A stretch of 64,000 nucleotides of DNA, taken from positions 2,418,001 through 2,482,000 of the forward strand of contig RCSZ01000002.1 of the NCBI GenBank assembly GCA_014898425.1. The letters run 5' to 3'. Below the pieces are notes generated by a model, which was not told the DNA's origin, made no database searches, and saw only the letters and a list, made by a program, of their open reading frames with translations. A program made the translations under genes and the position numbers. The DNA is from Botryotinia globosa. Lineage: Eukaryota > Ascomycota > Leotiomycetes > Helotiales > Sclerotiniaceae. Shown piece after piece: positions 36,516-48,560 of this stretch; position 1 is the stretch's first letter, and every line of letters begins with the position of its first letter.

Positions 36516-37463
36516 ACACACACACCGCCCCCCCTCCCCCTCCACATTACATTCACCAAATCTCTTCAGCTCCCCAATATCTTCCCAACAACCTCTCAAT
36601 ATCTTTCCAAAATTCCAAAATTCCAAAAGCATCGCCATGGCTTCCACACTTTCCAAACCCCAAACCCCAAACCCCAAGTCCCAAACCATCATAAAACTTT
36701 TCTTTTCTTTCCCAATACCTAACCTAGGTATACATGAACCACCCACCTACCCCCTCTCCATCAACCACCCCCTTCCTCTCAATTCAGCCCCCCTCCTCAC
36801 ACACATCCATGGATATTCGAGAAGAAAAATGATACAAACCCCCACACCCGAGGGGGAAAAAACAAAAACAATTCAAAAACAAAGAGTAAATGACCCAGGT
36901 GCCCAGAATTCAATCGACATGTAATCTTACTATAATCTTCCCAAAGCCACCCCGCTCCTCCCTTACCCTTACTACCACCCCCCGCGCACCGGCACTTCTA
37001 TCGATCAGTATGTCTCACATATCATCACACTTTTACCAAGCAGAATCATACTACACGATCCCTCATACCAAGCCTGAAGATGTTCTTATTCCAAAAACTC
37101 ACTCGATAGTTTTTGTCCAAGTAAGGCCTGACGACGAAGATTGGACTTCCAAAAAAAAAAAGCCATCTTTTAATTTTGTGATCAAGCATATCCTAATTCA
37201 TACTTATCAATCCAGTTCCGTTTAATCCAACCTGAAACCCCAAGCCAATATTCATAAGTCTCTTACATCAACATCATCCATGGATGCACCACCAATCAAC
37301 TAGGTCTACCCGTGGGGAATATAAAAAACGCACGCTCTAAAATTGTGTCCGATAGCCAACCCCCTAAATCACCAATCACCGATCCATTTTCTACGCCACC
37401 AAGCAAGAAGCTGAAGTGCAACCAATGCAGTTCAGGTGAGTCGGAGACTATAACCAAAGTAAC

Positions 37464-38936
37464 CTATGCTTCCACTGCTTGGGCCACTCCACCCGGAAGG
37501 CCGTTCAACTTCCTTTTCTTGCCCAAAATCATATTATCATCAGCGTCGACCACCATCTCTTCTCCAAGTTCTTCAATCGGATTTTTATCGTCACCGACCA
37601 CTTCCGAACCGGCAACTGTGGGGAATGGTGTAAGAACCTTGGTGATATCACCCCACCACCTTTCACCAAATCTCTGATACCAGTCAACAGTGATCGCCAT
37701 TCCATTTTCGAAGCTGGTTTTTTGATCCCAACCTAATTGTCTGAGCTTGGTTCCATCGACTGCGTATCGATGATCGTTGAAAGGTCGATCCTGAGTATGC
37801 TTGACCCACTTATGAAGCTCTTCCTGTGTGCTGTGGGGGATGTTCAAGTATGTGAGTAGCTTTGAACATAATGTCAAATTGGAGATCTCATCGTATGAGC
37901 CAACGTTGTAGATCTGTCCAATTGTGCCCTTGTGAAGAATAGTATCAAATGCATCCGCTGCATCACCAGCGAAAAGATATCTTCTGGTGGGAGTGCCATC
38001 TCCATGTAATACAACTGGTTGTCCACGTTGGAGTAAACAACTGAATTTTGGAATAATTTCTATTTAATTGTCAGCTACGAATTTCAAGGTTTTGACAAAA
38101 ATACTGACTCTCAGGGTATTGATGTGGACCGTACACATTGTTACTGCGTACAATCATCACGGGTAGCTTAAAGCTCTTCTGGTAAGAATGTACCAGCATC
38201 TCGGCTGCTGCCTTGCTCGCAGCGTATGGGTTTGTGGGTGCCAAAATGCTGGTTTCCAAAAGATCATCATCATCATCCTTGACCTCTCCGTAGACCTCGT
38301 CTGTAGAGATATGAATGAACTTTTTGATGCCAACCTTTTTGGCACTCTCGAGAAGAACGTGGGTACCGTAAACATTTGTATGTGTGAAGGCATATGAATT
38401 TCCGAAACTCAAATCGACATGAGATTGTGCTGCAAAGTGAAAGATTGTGTCGATGTTGTATCGCTCCAAGCAGTCTACGACTTCCGATGGGTTTGTAATA
38501 TCACCGTGGTAGAAGGAGAAGTTGCGCTTGTCGTTGAGTGCCCGGGTATTGTTCAACGAAGCACAGTAATCCAACTTGTCGAAAGAAACAATATTATAAG
38601 CATCGGGATATGTCAATGTTAAATGTCGTACCAGCCAACACGCACTAATAAAAGGTTAAAAATCCGTTCTGTGCTGCACAAACAAATGTGTCCTTACATA
38701 AACCCCGCTCCTCCCGTAATCATGATATTCTTGACATCTGGCAATGGCGTGAATTTGGTGCTTCCTACAAGTACAGGAGCTTCCTTCCAGACGCCGAAAT
38801 CTTGGAAGAATTTGTTCTGCTCTTCATTGGCAGAAGAGGGAGCTGCGAATGAGACGAATTAGTGAATGATTCTCAATCCAATGGCAGAGGAATGAATAGT
38901 CCTTAGGGAACTCCTACCTGTACCGTTTGTAGCCAT
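37464..38936 (-). CDS. NDP-glucose 4,6-dehydratase (probably UDP-glucose 4,6-dehydratase)
   Basis: A short-chain dehydrogenase of the RmlB type, converting NDP-glucose to NDP-4-keto-6-deoxyglucose, the first step toward rhamnose and other deoxysugars. In fungi and plants the substrate is UDP-glucose. Five exons (38918-38936, 38698-38842, 38109-38644, 37464-38059; the first codes six residues plus one base) join in phase to 431 residues; the count is four coding exons and three introns of 75, 53 and 49 bp. The NAD-binding loop TGGAGFI is at 49-55. The catalytic STDEVYGE is around 168-175 (Thr-Asp-Glu at 169-171, the dehydratase signature) and YAASK at 195-199. A 45-residue N-terminal extension and a 50-residue acidic C-terminal tail exceed bacterial RmlB. 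It is divergent from a nucleotide-sugar transporter 2.1 kb away. Botrytis and Magnaporthe are known to have such an enzyme for UDP-rhamnose; the sugar nucleotide here is inferred. Confidence 0.92.
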
Positions 38937-41023
38937 TATATTTGAAGGACGATATACGCAAATTCGAAAGTTCGATTGGATAGAAGGGAGACGTTTCAAG
39001 TGATGCTGAATTGGAAAGAATGGATATACGAGAACACAAGCAGATGTTCGCCGGTCCGAAGAATGCACAAGGAGGGTATGGAGGAGCTTTGTTATTTAAG
39101 GAGGCTGCAGGAGGAAAAGCCAAGGAATGTTTTGAGAGACCAGACGAATTGGCAGATGCAGGGAGATATGATTATGATTAAATTTTCGCAAAAGCAAGAC
39201 TGCAACAGTGGTAGATCCAATCCTAAACAAGGCTATGCTTTAACTAATAATGAAAAGGACATGCAGGTGAGAGTGAGATTGAGAGTGAGAATGAGAGCGA
39301 GCGCGAGATTGATACATACATGGCGGCATCTGCAGGGAGAGATGGTGGGAGACGGAGACGGAATTTCTTCTGGATTATCTTCATTGCCACGGATGGGATG
39401 CAATCTGATTTGTTAGGAAACGAAAGTAATATATGTAAGCCCATGTTTGGATGCCCATGAGAATATGGTTATTTGGTTGTCAACGTGGGTTGAGTGGGTT
39501 GAGTGGGTTGAGTGGGTTGAATGGGCTGAATGGTGGTTTGAACGGATTTGGTGCATGGATCATGATGTGTTCACCCTAGCTAGTGAGGGAAGCTAATATC
39601 TCAGCACTAACAGATTCATCAGTTACAAGTTACAACTTCGTACTAGACAAAAAGTAGTCTTTCGCCGACTTTGCTGGTATAAGTAAGTGCATTCGAGAAT
39701 GATACCTCGTATGGTAAAAACGTTACAGTGGGGGTGCAAGGAGTTTGGAGGAGGGAGGAGGAGGGAGGAGGGATGAGGATACCTTACATTAGCATCTAGA
39801 AAGTACTGTACTTGAGTGAATGCATATCTTGGAGACTCTGCCAATGTTTGACGATAGATATCTCAGTGTCCAGTACTCAAGGCTGTGCTAGTATGCCTTT
39901 TACTCTGGATATCAGATACATATCTAATACCACATAACCGAGTAGCTACTACCTAGGTGTAAATTTGGAGAATCTAGATTACTAATCAGCCTTTTACTAC
40001 CACCAGTGTACCCGGTGGACCCGGTAGACGATAGGGGTCAATCCAGGGCTCCAATCAAGATCTCTGGGAATATGGATGATACAAGATCTCAGCCACCGTG
40101 TAAAAGGAAGGAGGAGGATTCTGATACATGTGATCTGTCATACTTTAGATACTTTTGTCAAACATAATCTATTTGTGATGAGATGTTTCTTCGTTTCTTA
40201 TCTTCCATCTAGATGTTACGGAAGTTCAACCTAAACGACGTCGATTACGCCGTCTCACAATCAAGGGGAGGGAGGGTTCTCGAGGGTTGTACCGCGTAGG
40301 GTTCTAATGGATCTCCAACATCAAAAAGATCTTGACACCACGGTTCAATCTTATACTTACATAGTTACGCAGTTACACCCAGGAGATAGACTCGAGTGCC
40401 GGGACAACAGACTCTATGGCATCCATACATGAAGAAGGGAGAGATCGACATGGTAAAAATGTAGCACAAGTTCATTTCCTAGGAATTTATTTTGATTTCT
40501 TATCCAATCTATAGGTAATCACACAAACCTATCTAGGAACCTTCCTTCATCTACAATACCCCTACATTCAATCATAAGTGGTGGCATGTTTTAGAATTAG
40601 CCACCAAAGGGGCACCCAAATTGTGTCCACTTACAATTAGCATGCTTGCGGTGCAGTTGAACTTGTACCGTGCGAGTTGTTTAAACTGCTAGCTACCTAC
40701 CTACCTACCTCGGTGATGTGATTCCAAGAAAGTAATATTAAGAAAGTAATATTAATAAATGCTTGTGAGCTTTTTTTATCACTCAAAAGGCTGTTTTCGA
40801 TATTAAATTCATCTGTCTCCGGATGAACTAGCTGAATAGATTCCCTGCAGAGTTCACTCAGTATCGTCCTCTCTTAAAACCCTTCAACATTACATATATT
40901 ACTTTCTAATTAATTGACCATCTCTTTTTGATACAATTGAGGATACAATTGAATTTGATCAACTCTCTGCACGTCTCTTGATATTGCAAAACCCCAAGAT
41001 ATATATACATACATACATACATT
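38937..41023. other. intergenic region between divergent sugar-nucleotide genes
   Basis: About 2.1 kb holding both promoters. Contains the 9-bp repeat at 39485-39533, a CTAC microsatellite near 40690-40711, a 14-bp duplication near 40726-40755 and an ATAC repeat just before the transporter ATG. No gene is supported; overlapping frames near 39.0-39.4 kb look like noise. Confidence 0.5.
39485..39533. repeat. 9-bp tandem repeat GTGGGTTGA
   Basis: Four perfect copies of GTGGGTTGA followed by one diverged copy and a partial one. Non-coding. Confidence 0.9.
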
Positions 41024-42551
41024 ATGGCGGAAAGATCAACGGATCGTTTGCCTTCGATCAGCTCTGCATCGACAGAAGAGAGATTTGATGATAAAACCGA
41101 AAAACGTGCTTTGATGGGTTCACAGGATGGAGACTACAACTTAAGAACACCAGAGGAGTTGGAAGAAGACATTGAACGAGCAGATTTACTGGCGCCACCA
41201 CCAGAAGATAAACCCAAAGCACCGGAAAGTTCTGTGAGATCTTCAATAATTTGGATGGTGGTAAATACACTTGCGACAATCGGTATTGTGAGTTTGTTCA
41301 ACATCGAGAGCTTCCTCACCAAATCTTAACAATTTCTTAGGTCTTCACCAACAAGGCAATCTTCTCAGATCCTTCACTGAAACTCGCACAACTCACATTT
41401 GCTGCCTTCCATTTCACAGTAACATGGCTGACGCTCTTCACACTCTCGCGCCCACGGTTCGCCTTCTTCACACCCAAAAGAATTGCAGTCAAGGACATCT
41501 TTCCACTCGCTATTTCCATGGCATTGAATGTCATCCTCCCGAATTTATCTCTTGCCTTTTCGACAGTCACCTTCTACCAAGTAGCTCGAATTCTCCTCAC
41601 ACCAACTGTCGCTCTTATGAATTTCGTTCTATACCGATCCACTTTACCTAGGAATGCGATATATGCTTTGATACCGGCTTGTCTCGGTGTAGGAATGGTT
41701 TCTTATTACGATTCACTACCTGCTGCTGATGCCAACATCCAAACCACCAGTACTTTGGGAGTTATCTTCGCATTCTCCGGAATCTTCGCCAGTTCTCTCT
41801 ACACAGTATGGATCGCCAGTTACCACAAGAAGTTGCAAGTCAACAGCATGCAATTATTATTTAGCCAAGCACCATTAGCAGCTTTCATGTTGCTCTACGT
41901 TATTCCATTCGTCGACACTTTCCCTGTTTGGGCGGAGGTGCCTGTCAACCGCTGGGTTATGATTTTGATGGTATGTGCTCTCGTATTAATGTTAAACTCG
42001 TATATGCAAATTGCAATGTCAGCTAATAACTCCATCTTCTAGTCGGGCGGTTTCGCATGTCTAATTAATTTGTCACAATTCTTCATTATTGCTCAAACTG
42101 GTCCGGTATCGAGTACTGTTGTTGGCCATGTCAAAACATGTTCGATTGTCGCTCTTGGATGGATGACTTCTGGACGCGCTGTGGGCGATAAATCAGTAAT
42201 TGGTGTGTTGATTGCAATTGCAGGAATTGTTGCGTAAGTTTGAACCCCTTTTTCTGTCTTCCAATTTCCTTCCCTTGGGCAAACTCCAAATCATCCATTT
42301 TTGGGGATCCTAGCCGGACAATTCTTGGCGAGCGGTAAGCGGCCAGCACCCGTTTTTCCATGCATTTCTTGGTGTTAGACTATTTAAAAGTCTGCCCCTA
42401 AAGATTGTCATCCGAGTTCGTATTGAAGTATCAATCGAGAATTCATCTTAAATTGGTTTTTATGTCAAATGTCAAACATTTTTGTTAACGAAATTCATGT
42501 ATCAGTTATTCAATGGTAATGATCAAACACAAAACCCAACCCAAGAAATAA
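41024..42551 (+). CDS. triose-phosphate/nucleotide-sugar transporter family protein
   Basis: A member of the TPT / SLC35-type transporter family of the drug/metabolite superfamily, antiporters that carry nucleotide sugars or sugar phosphates across Golgi or ER membranes. Four exons (41024-41287, 41341-41970, 42043-42233, 42506-42551) give 376 residues. The first 75 residues are polar and cytosolic. About ten hydrophobic helices follow, beginning with SSIIWMVVNTLATIGIVFTNKAIF. Family marks include FTNKAIFSD, AALNVxLPNLSLAFSTVTFYQ-type and LSQFFIIAQTGPVSSTVVGHVKT, the last typical of the TPT domain. The final exon codes only 15 residues (AYSMVMIKHK end) behind a 272-bp intron, much longer than the others, so it would be easy to miss. 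Substrate cannot be read from sequence; the divergent dehydratase neighbour suggests a UDP-sugar. Confidence 0.9.
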
Positions 42552-44299
42552 AGTAGCGAACGTTATACGTGCGTCATCTATTTATTCCACATGCACATGG
42601 TTATGATTTCTCAAAAGAAATTTCACGGCCTGCTTCAGTAGGCGTTGCGAACTCGGTGCATCCATCCATCGCTGTCAGTCGGTGTTTGTTCATCCGAAGG
42701 ATCGAGTTATCATGCAATGCAGTCACTTTCCTATCGGTACTATGTACAATGTTACATCACAACGCCTTACCAAGCGGGGTTATCGACATGCGGAGGATGT
42801 CTTATCAGGATTCTCGAGAACAGAAACGATCTTCGAGTCCGTGCTTGTACTACATTTCTTCCTATTTTGGTTCAATTAGATAGACTTTGTTTTTTCTTCT
42901 GGATTGCCTTCTCTTGTCTGGGGCGGAAAATTGCCAAGGCGATGGATTGATTATCTTTGTATTATTATATTGCGTTTTCCACTGATAGGAAAATGATAGG
43001 TTGATTTACGCGATAGATACCAAAATACTTATATGTATTACTCCTTTTTAGTCTTGCGAGCGTGGACTTCTTCCGCGTTATGTACCTGGTGTACGTGTGT
43101 TTGACGTATCTTACATTTTTGATGCATTCCTTCATGCCCCATTTTCGCATACCCGAAGTTTCCATTGTAGCGATGATGAAGGGGTAGATGAATGAATAAA
43201 TGCCATCACATCCAATTTCATACATCGCCACCCCTTTCCATACCTACATCCATTTAGATTTTATATATTAAAATTTTAGATTTTAAAGTATATAAAGATT
43301 TATAAAAGTATAGATTATTTGTTGGATTGAAAATAAAGCTAGCTTTTTTTAGTCTTTGTTTTTAATTTGTGTTTTTATCTTCCTATATAAATTTATTGAA
43401 AAACGCGGATTATTTAATATTATTTTAAATGATTTATTTTCTTCTTATTTTAAACACATATGTTAAATTTATTGAAATGTAGATTATTCGATGGAATTTG
43501 TGATTTGATATTTAAACATGTCAGGGCTTAGTAGTAGGGAGTATACTAAGAAGGGTTCAATAGTCTTAGTAAGAGATTATATAAAAAAGTATATTGGATT
43601 GTATTCGAAATTAATCTTATGTTTTGATCTATTCAAAATATGTTCGATTATTTATATTACTTTTCTAAAGCTTTAGTATTATAGTTTTACCTATATATTT
43701 TTTTCATAACATTATTGATTATAAACTTATTGTAGATTAAACTGACTATCCTGGGATTAGATTCTACTAATACCAATTTTCTAGTAGTTGTTAAGGGATT
43801 GGCTTTTAGTAACTCCAAGGTTATCCAACTGGCTACCCGAACCATGTCCTACGCTGACAAAATATGAATTCAAAATCCATTTTCAAAAAGTCTGGAATAT
43901 TCAATGGATTCAGTACGGATTTGTATATCCAAACTAGCCCTTAGTTGGATGGGTGAAGTTGTTACCAACTACTGCTCCCCTCCAATCGAGAAACGGATCC
44001 GCAAATTCCGAAGCCCTCGAAAGTTGCAAGCAAGGTGTGTGTGTCTATGATAGTCAAATTTGTCTTCTTAGAGCTGTACTTAAAAGCGGTATATTAGCAG
44101 ATCGGTATTTATGATAGGGCGACTCCTGTTTTCAGTCAGAGCATTTGTTTATAGTGGATTGCAGTCCACGATTTTGAAGAGAGCGGCTAGGTCGGTCGAA
44201 AGGCGAGAAGAACAGTTTTGATAGGGTAGAGCGAGGAAGGTCGAGTCTCTACGGGGTGCTGCCCAATCTTGCAGCTCGGTTTTAAGAGCGATTCAGAAA
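42552..44299. other. AT-rich spacer
   Basis: No supported gene. 43.25-43.80 kb is extremely AT-rich, with TTTA/TATA words and stop codons in all frames, resembling the AT-rich islands of repeat-mutated fungal DNA. I see no recognisable transposon domain. Confidence 0.5.
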
Positions 44300-44712
44300 T
44301 TACTTCGTGGTAGAGAGAATCTTCTCAAAACGAAATGAGCAGGCAAAAAACATATTGACGTATTTATGGCCCTTGTACGTATTGCGCCGGGTCTGCTGGG
44401 CTTGACCAGTCAAGAGTAAAATCTCCTCGTCGAGATCTCGTAGAAGACTAAGTGCTCGAGCGTTTTGACTATTCCGCAGGGGTGTTAAAAATTCCGTGTC
44501 CTCATCTTTGAAGCGTTGGTGATACGAAGTGAAGTCGCTAGAGGCCGGGAGCGTCAACGCGTCTCGGAAGCCCTTGAGTGCTCCGATGGTTCCGGCGTCA
44601 AAGACGTGCGAGATTGGGTTGATTGTCCTATACCCAGTCCCTTCCAGATCTTGTCTTTGATAAATTGCGAATACATAGTCTATGAGATTTTTTCCACGAT
44701 AGTACTACTCAA
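44300..44712 (-). pseudogene. possible remnant of a protein-coding gene, family unknown
   Basis: A minus-strand frame is open for about 135 codons (44300 to about 44710) with no ATG in frame at its beginning. Its composition looks coding, for example VFDAGTIGALKGFRDALTLP and a charged segment with RALSLLRDLDEEILLLTG. Just upstream an ATG near 44725 starts a matching reading in the neighbouring frame, as though a base had been gained near a run of A (about 44690). I do not recognise a family. Chance opening is possible. Confidence 0.25.
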
Positions 44713-44993
44713 TGCCATCGAAGAAGATTATGATAATATCACTTGAGAACCCACCCCATCATTTCCTGGGGTGAGAGCACCGAGATCATAAGGATGTTAT
44801 GAGGCTTGATCGGAGTGAGATCGCCTTTATGTTTGTTTCTTGATTATGATGAGATGAACGAAATAACATGTCGTAAAGACTAGAGAAAATGGTGCTTTGG
44901 AATACACTAGAACCACGATTAGGAGGATATTGCTTCTAGATTCAAAGTTCTAAATATGAAAATCAAAATCTTCCTCCAATGAGCTCCCGCGTC

Positions 44994-46670
44994 CTAAATT
45001 GGCACAAAAGCGATTTGAACTCCATCTGCACATTCTCTGGTAAAAACAATCCTGTCCACATATTCCAGATGCGAACCCCGATTTTCAATCACTTTGAAGT
45101 TTCTCGCCAGCGTTGCCAAAACAAAAGCAACATCCGTAAGCGCGTTTTGTTGTGCTGGGCATATACGTCGACCTCCCATGAAAGGTATGTAATTCCAACT
45201 CTGCTTGAGTCCAGCTCATCTTTCCGGTAAGAACTCCAATGCAGTTTCGCCCCATATGTCCGGATCGGTGTGGATTGGTGTAAAAGACATACGCATTTCG
45301 TCTCCTGGTTCGACGAGGATAGGTTCTTTGCCTGAGGGGCCATCTCCGTGTGGGAGGATACAAGGTGCTAGGCAGGTTTTCCAGCTTCCGCCAACGGGGG
45401 ATTGGAGACGGAGTGCTAAGGCTTGTCAGATGGTAGATCAACTAATTTGGGCAGTTCTCAAAAAAGACATACTTTCTTTTATAACAGCCTGTACTATTTG
45501 AGCGATTTGAGTAGTTCAAATGTCAGCTTCCGATCTCCGATATCGAGAACTTCTTTCCCAAGCTTTGCCCATACTTGAGGATGTCGTGCAAGCATGAAGA
45601 TAATATTCCCCATGAGAATTCCAGCAGTGTCACGAGCAGGGAAGAATACATTCATAAGCTCATCCCTAATATACTGCCTATCATCTGTCATTTTTACCAG
45701 CTCCTTAAGCAAAACATGGTTGTAAGGTATATCCGTTTTTACTCCAGAACCTTTTGCTACAGCAGCTTGATTTTTGAATTCTTCATCAATTAGCTCATCT
45801 ACTATGCCCTGAACTTCCACACATTGAGAAAACCATTTCTTTTCCCCGATCAGAAACTTAAATCGCCCAAGCATATACCGTTGGAAGATCTTCACAAGTG
45901 CTTCATCGAATAAATGAGCCAGACGAGGACCAACGGTGCTGCTCTTTTCGGGCGAAAGAAAATTGGCAGATTTTCCGAATACGAACTCACTGGAGATATC
46001 GAGGAAAAGCTTTTTGCATAGTGGTTGCATATCGATTGTAGTCCCGTCTCGAGGAATGAGGTCCAGGAATATTTGACGTGGGCCTCTAAGCTAGACAGCT
46101 CTGCTACCTGAGCTCTGATAAACAATAGGTTGACAACGAACGAGATTTCTTCCACTAAAATGCAGGAGTCAGTATTTGTTTGTTACATTATTTTTTCTGA
46201 TCTGCCTGGGTGTACAGAGATTGAGACTTGGGCGACACACGAAATCAATTCATTTCACTTACTGCGTGGCCATCAACTGACATGATGCCTTCACCAAGGA
46301 GTAGTGTACACATTGGGTGGTTCATAGGTGCGACTCCAAACTTATCAACTTCCAGGGCTAGTACGGTTTGTATGACAATAGGATCCATGGTCACGTATTG
46401 CTTCGTGCCCCAGTTGTTTGTAAGAACAGTCTTTCCGTATTTCCCTAATATGAGTCTATCGGTTGCGAGAGAATCACCAGAGTTCATGTTCTTCAACCTC
46501 CGGAAAAACAAATCAAGCCCAAGAAATGGATCCTTATGCCAGTATTTCACCGGCATCGCACACCCAGCCTTTCGAGTCGCGAGTCGATAACGGACATCTT
46601 TTACTGCCCATAACAGAAGATAAACCATGATAGAAACCCCACCCAGCCATACAGAAGTGTTGGGCAACAT
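44994..46670 (-). pseudogene. cytochrome P450 pseudogene (CYP52-like)
   Basis: Relatives of this haem monooxygenase hydroxylate alkanes and fatty acids at the ER membrane. Exons 46263-46670, 45473-46154 and 44994-45415 are separated by intact introns (108 bp and 57 bp, normal splice and branch sites). The N-terminal anchor, WKKSR (helix C), the ARDTA I-helix, the ExxR motif ETLRL completed by splicing, PER, and the haem loop with FMGGRRICPAQQ are all present in order. The frame is broken four times: single-base losses near 46132-46138, 46070-46076 and 45490-45498, and a TGA at 45216-45218 where the conserved PERW tryptophan belongs. Protein similarity continues exactly across each lesion, so these are true breaks and not introns. 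It cannot make a full P450. The loss looks recent because motifs and splice sites remain. Sequencing error is unlikely to give four lesions in one gene. Confidence 0.85.
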
Positions 46671-47515
46671 ATTCAACTATACGACTCGATCAGAGGATAG
46701 GCTGGGCTTTTTTGCTCGCTTGCGTGGGATTGGCGAGAAGACAATGTGGCATAAAAGATATTGCTACAGCTATTCATAGGGAAAAGGCAAAGAAAGTCAA
46801 GAGAAGACAATCAAACTTTGTATGAAAAATAAGACAGATTAATTGGAGTAGCGATGCCGCATATTCTGTGCCGCAAGGTTGATGAATATTGATTATCCAC
46901 TAGGCAACAAAAGTGATCTTCCCTCAGCACTCATTTCGAGCCCCAGTCAATCAATAACACAAGGTATCATATAGTCTCGAACTGAAAAAGGACATTGGAA
47001 AGAGATTGTTATGATAATATCTAGGTGGTTGATCATGATATATCAACGAAAATGACCTCGGGACCCCACCATGCCACAGGAGCGGGGAGCTCATCCGTTT
47101 GTGCCGGTCTGATAAAGAACATACGAGGCTCATGCTGAAGAATAAGCCTAGGTGTTCCAAATAAAATGGCGCAGATTGTGAAATTGGTGCAGTTGAAATG
47201 ATATTTTTAAAATTGATGCTGCATTCGTTGGCCGTTAGTTGGTGGCGTCAGTCCGTCCAAAGTTGAGCCAGAATGCTACTCCACTCCGGATAAATCTTGA
47301 CAAAATTGCGATTTCTATATTCATATCTATAAATAAAGAAGAACAGTCTTTGAAATTAAGATCCTCATTGAGGGCTTCAAAATAGGTAAAAGCGTTAAGA
47401 GGGAATGTATTTCACTACGGGAGAACTAAAATGAACTAACTTCATCAAGTCGCCTAGCTAGCTCCATATAGAATTTGGTAAGACTTGCCCCCCTATAATT
47501 TTCCCGCTACATAGC
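46671..47515. other. spacer between two P450 relics
   Basis: AT-rich DNA. It may hold the former promoter of the CYP52-like pseudogene. No gene seen. Confidence 0.5.
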
Positions 47516-48075
47516 TTACGTAAATTCCCTTGGAATGAAATAAATATCCAGCTTGCCAGAATGTTGATTGAATTGATCCTTCATGTCTCTACACACAGCA
47601 AGGCCATCCTCGTTTGGTCCAAGACTGATATCATATCTCGTCACAAGTGTGGCGATGACAATACGCAGCTGCACGAGGAATAAGTTCTTGCCGTTGCCGC
47701 TGTGGCTTTTATTTTAATCCAAGGTTAGCCAAATCTTGATGTTTTTGAGATAAGATAGCTTCAACATACCCGTCGAGAATGGCGAACCCCTTGATTTATT
47801 ATCCTTTACCATTCCTAGGCGCAAGTACCATCTCTCGGGTATGGAATCTGGCGATTGCTCGTAGGAGTTTTGCTTCCTAGTACAAATGTATCGGCTGTGG
47901 TTACTCCCTGCAATGGGGTATCTCTGAGGCCACCTGTTGTTCGTACTGGATGTGAACGCAGGGCTTTATTGATAATAGATCAAGCTGATCTAACACGCAA
48001 GAAGTATTTTCGATTGGAAATGCGCTGTGATTTGCTGCTGCTGCTAAAAGGCGGAAAGGGGCTCGTCACCTTTTG
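47516..48075 (-). pseudogene. degraded cytochrome P450 fragment (C-terminal part)
   Basis: Reading the minus strand from about 48070, P450 C-terminal signatures appear in order but in changing frames: KALRSHPVRTTGGLR after the K-helix, then after a shift and an apparent internal deletion IPERWY and PFSTG, a probable intron (about 47706-47769, donor GTATGT), then GKNLFLVQLRIVIATLV, DISLGPNEDG and RDMKDQF to a natural stop at 47516. In the haem loop the Cys two residues before GKNL is replaced by Gly (HSGNGKNL), so even a repaired copy would lack its haem ligand. The sequence differs clearly from the neighbouring CYP52-like relic, so it is not a simple duplicate. No N-terminal half was found. 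Older decay than its neighbour. Confidence 0.7.
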
Positions 48076-48560
48076 TTTTATATATCAAGCTTAGCACTCT
48101 TAGTTGGAATCTCAATTTCGACCTTCATTTCCGGAAAATGTTTCTATGTTGTCTTTGGCGTGAATTGTTTGATGTAGTGTTGGTATGACTTGATCATTGT
48201 ACGTTCTGTCATGGACAAAACTTACTCTGAAGGTTCGAGGGAGCATTTGGTGATCACACCATTGGACCCGCGCTCATCAACTTGAGTGTGGGGATCCATT
48301 CGAAGAAGTGCCGATAACCGATCGGACATTGCTGAATCTGGTCGAATAGCCGTCTGATGCAAACCACTTGCAGCTCGGGACGTGTTGTTACAAGATCTGC
48401 GTGTCAATTGAGAAGATTCACTGAGAACCAACATTTGTATACCGTGCCTCATACCTGCCTACAGGTCCATATGCCCATTTTTCCAAACCTTGTTAATCTT
48501 TTCTTCTCTTGCCCTGTTAACTGATTTGATCGTCTTCTCAAAGAAGTGCAATTATATCAC
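48076..48560. other. promoter region of the monooxygenase gene
   Basis: 485 bp between the P450 relic and the FAD monooxygenase start. A minus-strand frame (48222-48452) ends at a good GTAAGT donor and could be another exon remnant, but shows no motif. Confidence 0.35.

Larger units (their letters stand above)
34210..37463. other. 3.2-kb low-complexity spacer
   Basis: No supported gene. The left part (34.2-35.4 kb) holds the leader of the methyltransferase and AT-rich DNA with ACCTAGG-type words. The centre (35.46-36.53 kb) is almost entirely simple repeats, listed separately. The right part (36.5-37.4 kb) has a plus strand rich in C and A. Confidence 0.6.

Noticed and set aside
36234..36722. 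162-codon plus-strand frame rich in Tyr, Ile and His
   Set aside because: It is the translation of the TA/CA microsatellite and its C-rich flank. Composition follows the repeat.
43250..43800. AT-rich island as a RIP-mutated transposon
   Set aside because: No recognisable reverse transcriptase, integrase or transposase residue and no flanking repeats could be seen by eye. A dinucleotide RIP index would be needed.
47855..48094. 79-codon plus-strand frame
   Set aside because: It is antisense to the degraded P450, whose signatures are clear on the minus strand.
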